The translations under genes and the position numbers were made by a program. Below are positions 37,039-46,768 of a stretch of 64,000 nt of DNA, piece by piece; position 1 is the stretch's first letter, and every line of letters begins with the position of its first letter. The notes beneath the pieces were generated by a model. It was not told the DNA's origin and did not search any database. It saw nothing but the letters and a program-made list of their open reading frames with translations. This DNA is from Wolfiporia cocos (lineage: Eukaryota; Basidiomycota; Agaricomycetes; Polyporales; Phaeolaceae), in assembly GCA_029448655.1 (NCBI GenBank), contig JACCLO010000006.1, positions 1,984,001 through 2,048,000 of the forward strand. The letters run 5' to 3'.

Positions 37039-38087
37039 CCGTCAACTTCGTCACATGGCGGGACGGGAAAGTGCGAAAGATCGCACTACGGGTACAGAAA
37101 GTAAAGAGTGAGATTCCCACGTCTCTCGTATTTTGGATGCAGAGCGACGAGATCTCCGTGCAGCACTAAGGATGCATGTGTTTGAGATCGATGTAGCTTT
37201 GACGCTGACCATTATATACTCTGTCATCTGTGTCAATGCTTCTGCGGTTTACGAGGCAGTGCCACTGACAACATGAGAACCATGTAGGGGAAGATCAATC
37301 AGCGATAGAAGCACCTGTCGAAACAGACGACGCTTTTCGAGAGTGGTGAGACATACTGCGACTACGTGCCACTCGGGTAAGGCACTGATGCTTGACATTG
37401 CAAATGCGAACTAAGTTCGAAATGAGCCATCCGTCAATCGACCATGAAGGCTGTGACATAATCTTGTTAGCGCTGCTACATATCAGTGATGCAACGAATT
37501 TATAGATGATAGCTGATGGTTGTGTGCGCAGTCTGGGTATGACGGATGAAGCTGTCGAAGCAATAAGTTCGTCAAGAAGTAACATGACAAGCAGGCGTGC
37601 GTCCTGCCATAGCTAATATGACAGCAGCTAACGAGGAATACACAAAATGGGTACGCATTCGCACTGACCGATAATGTCTCCACACGAAGTAGATGACTTT
37701 CCTTCGTAGCGAAAGGATACACTGTACAGCGCTATGTCTCATTACAATCACGTTTCCCTTGACTGTGGATTGCTACGACATGAGCAAGTTGTAATCTTCA
37801 AATGGGTGGTCCCGACTTCTCGTGCATAAGAACACGATGCCAGCTACAAAAACGAGCTAGGACAAGCTTTTGGATTCCAGTTGTGAATCGAGTAAAAGTG
37901 GATTGTAAACGCACTAAAATCTTGACACGAAAACATAACAATATCGCAAGCATTTCGGTGTCGAAACAGCTAATACGAAGTCAAAAACTGCAACATTCCA
38001 TTTGACAAGCCTCATCCCGAGTCAACTGACTTGGGACAACTGCATGCCAAAGAGAAGAGCGCAAGGAAGTAAGATCCCCCGACGACG
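37039..38087. other. Intergenic
   Basis: About 1 kb between the promoter of gene B and the 3' end of the U2 RNA gene. Short open frames only; no tRNA or other RNA gene was recognised. Confidence 0.45.
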
Positions 38088-38260
38088 CAAGCCGATGCTG
38101 CAGTAGCAAGGTCATCGTGCGCCCCGGTTGCAAGCAGAGCCAGGGCGCGAGGGCGGCAAAAATTAGATAACCAATAATGAGGGCGGTGCCCTCATAATAG
38201 TGGTTAAACTATTAAGAACAGATACTACACTTGATCTAAGCCAAAAGGCCAGAGTGGTAA
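38088..38260 (-). ncRNA. U2: U2 spliceosomal snRNA
   Basis: The minus strand carries the near-invariant U2 5' region: GGCCTTTTGGCTTAGATCAA, then GTGTAGTATCTGTTCTTA, which includes the branch-site pairing sequence GTAGTA. It continues with stem IIa (AATAGTTTAACCACTATT), stem IIb (GAGGGC-ACC-GCCCTC) and an Sm site (AATTTTTG near 38156-38166). Two hairpins follow. The first is a strong stem, GCGCCCTGG paired with CCGGGGCGC. The second, near 38092-38118, has a loop with CTACTGCAG that resembles the U2B''-binding loop of stem IV. The RNA pairs with the intron branch site in the spliceosome. The 5' end is set by the usual ten or so bases before GGCC and by the TATA box. The 3' end is uncertain by about 30 nt. 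Confidence 0.93.
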
Positions 38261-38285
38261 GGAATCAGGATGTCGAGAGGGGGCC

Positions 38286-38291
38286 TTTATA
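38286..38291 (-). promoter_or_regulatory. TATA box of the U2 snRNA gene
   Basis: TATAAA on the minus strand lies 26-31 bp upstream of the inferred U2 5' end, the expected spacing for a transcription start. Confidence 0.7.
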
Positions 38292-38849
38292 GAATTCGAG
38301 AGTGCGCACGGACCAGGTGCGCGCGTTGGGTGTTTGCGCGCCCGCCCCCACGCATTGGGCTGCCGGTTCAGGGAAATGCCGCGCTTACAATGTCGTGCCT
38401 GCCGGCGGCTTCAGCCACATACTCGTCGCAGCTCGTGGCCGCCTGCTCTCTCTAGGATGTTACTTGGGGACGGGAGTTACTCTGAGACCATTCATGCTGC
38501 CTAGATGATACTGGAGAATTAAGCTGGAGTCGAGACATAGGTTTTATTTAGAGGTAGTGTTACTGTACTTGGGGCTGACTGACGAAACATTCTGAGATTA
38601 GCGCAGTGGGGTATTTATGATGCCATACTCCACAACTTCTCGTTCTTATAATTTTGCTCCATCTCGGATAAAGCCGAGTCATAATTATCAACAACAAATC
38701 ACCTCTATTGCGAAATTGCACTCAGTCAATGATTTCTATTCGTGTTATCCGCGTCCGCGGGACGTGTGGACTAGTTGTATGCGCACAAAGCAATGTATAC
38801 AAGCGTACTTCACCATGAATGATACCCACCTTACATGCACACGCTCCGG
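38292..38849. other. Intergenic between U2 and MIM1
   Basis: 0.56 kb. The plus-strand open frames starting at 38617 and 38819 run into the reverse of MIM1 exon 3 and look like shadows. Confidence 0.45.
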
Positions 38850-40026
38850 TCACAAGTGCAGCCCGAGGCCGGCTTCTCGTCTCCCCGCACCTTTCGTCCG
38901 CTCCCGCTCGCGCGAGACGCCCGCGCCCGCACGCCGGCCCCACCCAAACCAGCCCACGAGGACTTCCTTCGCGAAAATCTCGCCAAACCCGAGCATCACG
39001 CCGTTCACGAAGGGCAGCGCGACGTTCACCGCGAGCGCAGACAGCAGCGCGAGCACGCGTGTCCTGGGTGAGAGCGTGGTGTCGAAGACCGCGAGCGTCG
39101 TGGACGGGGCGGGCGGGCGGTCCGCTTGCCGTGCGGATGGCGGGTGCGCGTGTGAGCGGGCGTGTGGTGGTGGTTGGTGTGGATGCACACCGGACGGAGA
39201 GGAGGAAGGGAAGGAGAGCGAGGGGTACGAGGACGCGAGCGAGTCAGAGCCTGAGAGACCTTGTTCAGGGATGTCTTCCCATTTTTCGTGTGCGCGCGAC
39301 GAGCCGGGGAGGATCTTCTGCCATGATCGTGTCAGGAATCAACATTGTCATCATTGCCGAAACGTAGATATCTCAGCAAAAGGAGACGTCCCGCAAGATA
39401 GACACGCACCTCGAGCTCCTCAGCTGTCCGCCGGCCCTGTCTTTCGCCACTGACCAGGTCCCGTGCATCAGCCACGCTGGGCTCCGCCGCAGGCGCACCC
39501 TGCGCGCCCGCATCCACGCTCACAACCGATTCCAGCACGATGCTCCCGGTGCCGCTACCGCCGACGCTCTCCCACCCGCTCTCGCCCCGCTCCTGGTCCG
39601 CACGCAGGTGAGCGCCGAGGTCGTCCGCCAGGCTCTCCTTGGCAATCCCGAGTGCCTGCTCGCGCGCACGCACCTCCTCCCACCGCGCGCGCTCCTGCTC
39701 CGCGCGCTCGCGCTGCTCGGCGGACGCACGACGCCATTCCTCGACGTGCGCGTCGTACTCGGCCTTCCAGAGCTCCTCGGCGGACTCGTTCTCTGGCGCC
39801 AACTCTGCGGCGGGATCTGGGGCAGGGGCGGCCGGTGCGGGCTCTGCTTCTGGTGCGAGTGCGGGCTCTTCGGGCAGAGCGGACTCTTGGGGCAGCGGCG
39901 CAGGGGAGAATGCGGTCTGCAACGCTGACTAGAAGTGCGAGTCAGATCTGCACGCCGAGGAGGTCGCCGGGGTCGGGGACGCACCTGGAGGAGGCGCTCC
40001 TCTTCCGCGTTGAGCTGCTCCGCCAT
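38850..40026 (-). CDS. MIM1: Mim1/Tom13 mitochondrial outer-membrane insertase with long N-terminal extension
   Basis: Three exons, 40026-39985, 39928-39410 and 39317-38850, give 342 residues in frame. The C-terminal 80 residues contain the Mim1 core: LALLSALAVNVALPFVNGVML followed by GFGEIFAKEVL. This is one membrane helix with the N-G-x-M-L-G-F-G-E-I-F-A signature. The MIM complex inserts helical proteins into the mitochondrial outer membrane. The protein is much longer than yeast Mim1 (113 residues). About 230 extra residues precede the core: an Ala/Pro/Glu-rich stretch, a charged coiled coil (WKAEYDAHVEEWRRASAEQ and onward), and a Ser/Pro/His-rich linker. Because the region is GC-rich and open in several frames, the choice of frame rests on the splice phases and the coiled-coil composition. 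Confidence 0.83.
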
Positions 40027-40498
40027 GTTACTCTAGCTTGGTGCAGTGGCTGGGACCGGTCGCGGCAGTTGTACAACGTTGCGCCCTCGGCTTGACTTGC
40101 AGAGCTTACCGGATCCGAGCCCTTAGCTTAGGGTTTGTCAAGCACTTACAAACAGGCTGCATCACGTAAGCGCAGCTTGAAGGAAGTCCTCGTACTCATA
40201 CCACTAGTACTTGCCATATGCACGCGTCTTTCGATCGATACTCGGTGAAGAATGGACCGTTGAGAATGGTCCGCCGTCATAGAGTGGTACGTATCGTGCT
40301 TCTATAGCCGATCCCAAGCACTCACGGCCCAAAATGGCAACCCACCTACCGATTCTGGAAACCTTGGACGATGGGATCCCCAGCTCTGGAGCGCCCCCGC
40401 CCAGAAGTGGTTCTTCGCGTCATCAGGTATCCCAAGTCGCCTCGACGTCACCGAGCGAGAGTGACGACACCGATGAGCTCAGCCTGTCTTGGGGACGG
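40027..40498. other. Divergent intergenic region
   Basis: Contains the shared upstream region of MIM1 and the small TUDOR gene. An open frame from 40334 overlaps the TATA box of the TUDOR gene and is not supported. Confidence 0.45.
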
Positions 40499-40504
40499 TA
40501 TAAG
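40499..40504 (+). promoter_or_regulatory. TATA-like box of the small TUDOR gene
   Basis: TATAAG, about 100 bp before the ATG at 40600. Confidence 0.5.
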
Positions 40505-40599
40505 AACAGCGAGGACGCGTCGACGAGCTCTCAACAACTCTTCCCGCATTTTGTACTCGCGCATATACCAACCACTTCACTCTTATAACTTCAGTTACC

Positions 40600-41030
40600 A
40601 TGCCTTCTTCCAGCTACCAGGTGAGCTTCATTTCTTGCCGCAGTGCTGGCCTCGTTCTAACTATCAATGCAGCAGGGCGACAAGGTCGAGTACCGCCCCA
40701 TCGGTGGTAGGCATTGACGCGGAGGGTTGATTTGCGTCGTGTTCTCAAGCGACTTTCATTCTCCAGGTGATAGCGACAACGTCGCACACTCTACCGGCAC
40801 CGTCGAGAAGGTCACCGAAGCCGAAGACGGGGTAGGTGTTTGTCATTGTCGCGTTCAAGTCACCGCGTTGACCACGCATTTGTGACAGACTACCCGCTAC
40901 ACCATCAAGAACGACAACACGGGCAAGTCTACTCAGTACCAGGTTTGTTAACACTCCCCCTTACAAATAGTTCTCTGCTCATCGCGTAATGTGCCTTCAG
41001 GAGATGAACATTGTCGGCAAAGCCAACTGA
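40600..41030 (+). CDS. Small hypervirulence-associated TUDOR-domain protein (DUF2945-like)
   Basis: Five small exons, 40600-40620, 40673-40706, 40767-40831, 40889-40942 and 41001-41030, encode only 67 residues. The protein has the family wording: GDKVEYRPIGG, SDNVAHSTGTVEKV, RYTIKNDNTGKSTQYQ and a final EMNIVGKAN. The domain is a small beta barrel widespread in bacteria and fungi; its molecular role is not settled, and the 'hypervirulence' name is historical rather than a function shown here. The second intron end is a tandem acceptor (CAGCAG), so two forms differing by one Gln are possible. The gene is easy to miss because no exon is longer than 65 nt. Confidence 0.85.
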
Positions 41031-41264
41031 ACAATTGGCTTTGAACGCTTGAACATGTACATTATCCATCGTGTATTATACGTGTAGCCAAAGGGAATGT
41101 AGCGATATTGGTCAAATATGTCCATGAGTGATATTCTATGGGGCCCCGTCTTGGATATCGAGCTGCAACCGCCAGCCCACGCAACCACCTCTCAGTACAA
41201 ATTGGCGACTATTGCGCATGCTATATGCTGTGTATACATCTACGCGCCTTTAAGCCTCAACAGC

Positions 41265-43767
41265 TCACTGTTGGAAAGCTCCCGCGCCCAGGACACGATC
41301 GACCGCCTCCTCCTGTCGTGCAAGCCATACACCGAAAGACGGCGTCCGGATCCACCGAACGTAGAACTCGCGTGCTTTGCTCGACGACTTGAAGGGCAGC
41401 GCCAACGGTTTCAATGTCTCGAGAAATGCACGCTCGCTGAAAGGTGCAAGGCGGGGTGTCTGAGCAGGAGTAGCAAGCGATTGCGGGAACGTCTCTTCCA
41501 ACGAAGGGCCTAGCTGAAGGCTCGGTTTGCTAGGACGCAGCCGCTGGGTATTTGACTCGCTTGGCTGCGTCCGGTTTGACGTGCTGGGGTTCACACTGGG
41601 AACATCAGGCCTGGACTCGATGCTGGATGTGCTCGTGTTCGAGTTCGGATTCAGCGGACTAGCCCCGCGCTCATGTGCACTCGCACCCGAAGCAGCCGCG
41701 TCGGCAGAGCCGGGGCTCCCTTGCGACACCGGGAGCAGGTTGGACGCGGACGCGGAGGACTTGGGATAAATCCGCGTCGTGGAGGACTTGGGAAAGATGC
41801 TGGACGCGGCGGACCTGGGAAAGTGGCTCGATGCGGCGGACTTGGGATATGGCGTGGCGGAGGACGGGGCGGGGATGAGGGACTGGAGGTAGCGCTGGAG
41901 GGGGACGAGCAGGGCGGCCGTGCGCTGGGAGAAGTGCTGTCGGAGGAGCGCCGAGGCGTCATGCACTGCCAGTCACGAAGGGATGTCAATATGTGCATGG
42001 AACGAGGGTTGGGGACGTACTCGCTCGATCAGATCCGCTGCACGCGTCTTGCAGTGTCTGTAGCAGGGCGCGGTCACGAGAGATGTACCGCTTATGTGTC
42101 TGTGTCTTCCATCCCGGTGGAGGCGCGGGGTTCCCGTGCTGCACGGACTTCGTGCTGCACCACATCGTGTGCAATAACGTTAGCGTCAGTACATATATAC
42201 CCGATAATAGGGTGATCACGTACACGTTGGCTTTTCCAAGACTGAGTATATGCGGCCAGTGTCTGCATGCGCGCGCGAAGTACGGGTTCGTAACCCCCAG
42301 CACGAGCCCTGCGCTTGGCGGACGCGGGTTGACAAGGGCGGTATGGTCTGTGTCGTGGATCGTGAAGAACGGACGGAAGTCGCCGGCGACAGGTATCTGC
42401 ACATGTACAGTCAAACACCGGATTGTACGCATTTATTGGTGCTGGGATGCTCACAGGTCGAAGCACGTCACGCAGCCACCACACCGCTTGACTCGTCATA
42501 GCGGGCGAAGGCGCGTAGATGAGAATCGGCTCGCAGAGGACGAGGCATTCCCATATCGACCAGAGATGAGGTATGCATGCCTCAAACAGGGAGAGCGCAG
42601 GAGGGTCTGGCGGCGCGAGCGATGCCAGTATCTGTCAGATTGTCAGTATTCACGTTCGAATACATCAAAATAGCGCCCACATGATATCGAGGGTCATAAC
42701 TCTTTATTCTTGCCACTACAGACGCACTTGGCGGCGCCTGCTGCGTGTTGATATCGATCGGAAGGTCGACCAGGAAAACGGTTCCAAGAAAACCCAGCTC
42801 GAGCGTCGTGCCCACGTTCGGCTCAGGCCTTCTAAACGCGCGTCATCAAAATACTGAGAACAATGGCCCGGGTGGGTGCGCGTACCAGTGAGCGATGTTG
42901 TGGCAGGCAGCTTCGAGCATGGGCCCGCCGTGTGCTATGAACGCAGGCCCGAGCTTCGTAAGAAGGGTATAGAACAATGTGGGGTATGCGAAGTGCGTGA
43001 GGATCACGACGGAGCGCTAGGGAGCACGGTCAGAATGATGAGGTGAGGTGGCTTGCTGTGTACATGCGCACCTGCTGGTAGCCACGCTTCGACGTCGTGT
43101 CTCTGCGTTGCGTGAAGTGAGAGAATCCATAGAGGAAGCCATCCTCCGTATGTGGGCGCTGTTCGCTCCGCGGCAGGAGCTTGTCCTCGGTGGAGTTGCG
43201 CACGCGTATCCGGAACGAATGCGCTTGCGAGCCCTGCTCGAACTGAGGAGAGTCGGGAAAGGCCGAGAACGCACTTTCGTGTTTTAGTTACTTGCACGAA
43301 TGTTCGTGGACATCAAACAAGATACTGATACTCACATATTCTCTTCCTCGACTGGTGAGAGGTCGAGTGCGGGGTATACACATATAATCCTCGGCCCGAC
43401 GTCCAAGTCAAAGTCCACTATGAACATGTCAATAAAGAACGCGCAGCAATCCGGCTCATAAAGGTCACTGGGGTTATGCGCACTCACCAACTGCCATGCC
43501 GCATATCCACCGGCGCATGTTGACCACCATGTCTGGCTCCATGGTTTCCAAAGCTAAGTCAGCGTCGTGAGCCGGTACAGACATCTTTCGTGGATTCGTG
43601 TTGCGTCTCGATAGTCTGGGTGGCGACTTGGGAGACAACTCGGGCGTGGACGGCGACTTGAGGCCGTTGGACAGAGATCGGATGTGCACAGCGGGTCGGG
43701 TAGGCGGCGAGGTCGACGGCCGCGCAAGGTTGGTGAGGCCGATGTCAGACTCGAGCTCTTCGGACAT
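41265..43767 (-). CDS. DENND6/FAM116-type DENN-domain protein
   Basis: A multi-exon gene whose pieces follow DENND6 order. The upstream DENN begins VDFDLDVGPRIICVYPALDL, followed by FSAFPDSPQFEQGSQAHSF and TEDGFLYGFSHFTQRRD. It continues with TSKRGYQQRSVVILTHFAYP and GPMLEAACHNIAHW, close to the family's K-R-G-Y-x-Q-x-S-x-V-x and Y-L-E-A-A-C blocks. The core DENN includes LWECLVL-like and LVNPRPPSAGLVLGVTNPYF segments. The C-terminal exon (41265-41966) is Ser/Pro-rich and ends with REFYVRWIRTPSFGVWLARQ. DENN proteins activate Rab GTPases; animal DENND6 acts on Rab14 in endosome recycling. I start at Met 43767 (MSEELESDIG); the frame is open further upstream but lacks an ATG there. Confidence 0.85.
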
Positions 43768-43993
43768 TGGGCGCAATCGATGGGGGAGAGCAGGAGGGAT
43801 ACGAGGGTGAGACGGGGAGAGCGAGTCGACTAGGTCGTTGACTTGCTCTGAGCTGCTGTGCGGGGAAGTGGGTGCTTGTGGGTGCACGTGCGCCAGTGCG
43901 TCGATCACCTCACTCCTCAGCGATTACATCGTGTCTCAAGGCTATATCCTACTTGTCGATTAGTTCTGCTCACTGCTCATACGCTCTATTATC
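43768..43993. promoter_or_regulatory. Compact bidirectional promoter region
   Basis: Only 226 bp separate the starts of the divergent DENND6 gene and the 827-residue protein gene, so both promoters must lie here or overlap the first exons. No TATA box stands out. Confidence 0.5.
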
Positions 43994-46706
43994 ATGGCTG
44001 GCGCAAACTACATGGGAGGGAAGAGGTCAGTTGCAGCTTCAAGACGGTGTAAATATCTCAGTGACGTCTGAATCTGGCCCAGGAACTATGCCAGAGCTCG
44101 GGCTAAGGACACGGCGGGAAAAGCACAACGAAACTACTTTGGCAAGCAGCGTCTGGGTATCCTGAAGAAGGTGCTCAACAAATCGCACAATCGGGATCAA
44201 CACTCTTCTGTAACACGTACTAGTCGCGATGCTGTAGCTGAGATATCTCTAGCGCACGCAAAGCGAGGCTCTTCATTCTCTGGGAATCATTCATATAGCA
44301 ATGATAATCGACCAGCATACTTGCGGTCTCCAACAACACCGAATATGCAGCGAACAGCCATCGCGAACATGAGACTATGGACGCCATCTAGCTCGAGTAC
44401 CTGCATCTCAACTGGCACTGGCAAAACGTCTAGGATCTTAAGTGCTCTGGACACCTCCGAACGTACGTTTCCTAGCGCATATACTCTACTCAGCTATCTT
44501 TGATCATCCTCTCGACGCAGCTATCTTAATGCGGCGTGAGATGGAACGCTTACGCAAGATCCCTGACCTGGCAGGGCTCGCTCCGAGACTCAAGCCTCGA
44601 GAGGAGTCACGGGACACCATCGCGAAGAATGATAATCAGCTTTCTAACAGACACGGGCCACAAATTGGCTCCGCACACGACCGTGTCAGCAAAAAGGTTT
44701 GTATCTCAGACTCGGAGTCGTTTTACTGTATGTTAGTTCTCACTTCACGCACATTCAGCGCAAGCTATCTCCAAGCCCCGGCTTGTACTCGTATAGTAGC
44801 TCGCTGGGCCTATCATCTGTGCTATCCAGCTCTCGCCGAGGGGACCGTGGTAGAACACCTACACGAGAAAACTCATCTGATTGGTCGATTGTTTCGCACA
44901 GTGATACGCCGCTACGATGGACTGTTCAAGGTTTGACTCATTTTCCATCAGCTGCGCGAATATATGCTACGACCCTTGTTAGATGGCGTGCGAAGCCAAC
45001 AATCACGACATAGCACCCCGATGCCATTGTTATGCAATCGCAGTATCAGTCGACAGCCGCAGTACATCTCCCAGATAGATTTTGAATCCATGGCGCGCTC
45101 CGACCCGGATTTTGAGCCAATGCCACTCGACAGCAGCCCGATCGGATCAGGCAAACATGAAGTCTCCCATGGGAACACAATGTTTGAAGACAAAGAGGAA
45201 GACAATGCAAACGGGATTTTACAGTACTCTGGCGACGCTGCGCTATCTGGATTGCTCGCTGGCTACGCCCCGACCCGGTACTCGTTCTACGATCAGCTTT
45301 CAAGGCAGAACCTGCCCGCCACGGGAAGTTCAGACTTTGCCGAGATACCGCAAGAGCCGTTCAGTGGGATGAGGGAAACATTTCCTGAGCAAACATTTAT
45401 GGAGTACTTTACGCCAATAACTGGGTCGCGATGCCCCTCTCCTGTTGTTGTCTGCCCTGCTTCCATGTCTTTGCGATCCAATTCCTGGGATCTCTCAAGC
45501 CCCTCACGCCTGACTCTGCTGCAGCCACCCGAGAGGATATTCGAGATGCAGGACCAAGGCGATGAACGACTTGATGACGGACAGCCTGAAGTTGCCAATC
45601 CTGTGCGTAATACGGAAGAAGCTACTCTGGCACCAAGGTCACTCTGTCAAGAACAGGAAGATCTCTCGCTTCCTAGTCCTACTGTCTCTGCGATCTCCAC
45701 GCGCTCAGCTCTACAAGACTCGGGCTATGTTACCACAACCACCGGCCAACATATGGCCGAGAGTGTCAATGCATGTTTCAGTTCTCCGTTCTCGATCAAA
45801 TTAACTCAGGAGGCTCTACGCCTTGACGCTTCATCCCTACCTCCGGCTATCTCGCTGAACGCCACTTGTTCTGCGTCTATATCGGAGAGGCTCCTCGACG
45901 CTTTAGATGGCCAACTATTCGAAACTGCTGATCCTTGGCGCGCGTTGGACAAGCTGCTGGGTCTACGTGTTCCTTCCGAGACTACGCCAGAAACGCCGAA
46001 CCGAGGTTGCAGAGCGACTTCTCCCACTTCTGCTCCGGAGAATACAGATTGCGGATTCTTGGCTTCTCTGTATGATCAAAGCAAGCGCGGCGTCGGATAT
46101 AACATGATGAATGGGCTAAATGCCGATGACAGGATGCCTGGATCAGCGCCAGAGCTGACAAGGTCGTACATCTCAATGAACGTCGTACGACATGTCTCGA
46201 CTGAACAGTACGGCTCCAGAGCTGTGGATGAATTTTCGACACAGAGCATTCTCGCTGCGGACCTTTCTCAGTCGATTAGCTCTGAAACGCTCGCAGCGCC
46301 GCTGAGTCCTGAACAATCAACTTCCGAAGATCTCAGCCAGCGATATGAAGACCAGTTGCCCGTTGAAATGCATGCGGATTGCGGTTCACGATTGCGCGAA
46401 GACGATATGATAAAGTCGCCCCTCCAGGCTAGTCTCTCGCACTCTACACAACAAAATCAAAATCCATCGGACGATCGAATCCGTTTCCTTGTTCAAGACA
46501 CTCGCAATCCTGGCATAAGTATCGCCTCATCCAGCGGTACCGATAATGTTTCGGTGGAAGCTGAGCGCGACAAAGCCAACGAGGATGATAAGCGCAAGAA
46601 CGATGAATCGCTTCCTGCAATGCGCAATAACATTTCCGTGACTGAGCAGGAGTTTGATGGACCGTGTTTATTCTCGAACGAGTGCGATTCAGAGGACGAC
46701 GGATGA
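43994..46706 (+). CDS. Long unknown protein, 827 residues
   Basis: Five exons, 43994-44025, 44083-44462, 44521-44696, 44759-44930 and 44983-46706, join in frame to 827 residues. The first 50 residues look conserved and basic: MAGANYMGGKRNYARARAKD, then AGKAQRNYFGKQRLGILKKV. The remainder is Ser/Pro/Glu/Asp-rich and mostly disordered, with a few hydrophobic patches (ALSGLLAGYAPTRYSFYDQL and ISERLLDALDGQLFE). The second of these is followed by DPWRALDKLLGLR, which may be a helix pair. No known domain was recognised. The ordered N-terminus with a precise intron suggests a conserved Agaricomycete family of unknown role, perhaps nuclear or cytoskeletal; that part is a guess. Confidence 0.72.
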
Positions 46707-46768
46707 AAGAGATATCCTAAAATGTCCCACAGTGAAATTGATGAAGTACTCATTCCCACTACAACATG

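Noticed and set aside
38617..39453. Plus-strand open frame of 278 codons
   Set aside because: It runs through the reverse of MIM1 exon 3, whose Mim1 core is unmistakable on the minus strand.
40334..40588. Open frame of 84 codons just before the TUDOR gene
   Set aside because: It overlaps the TATA box and ends 11 bp before the start codon; no domain is recognisable.
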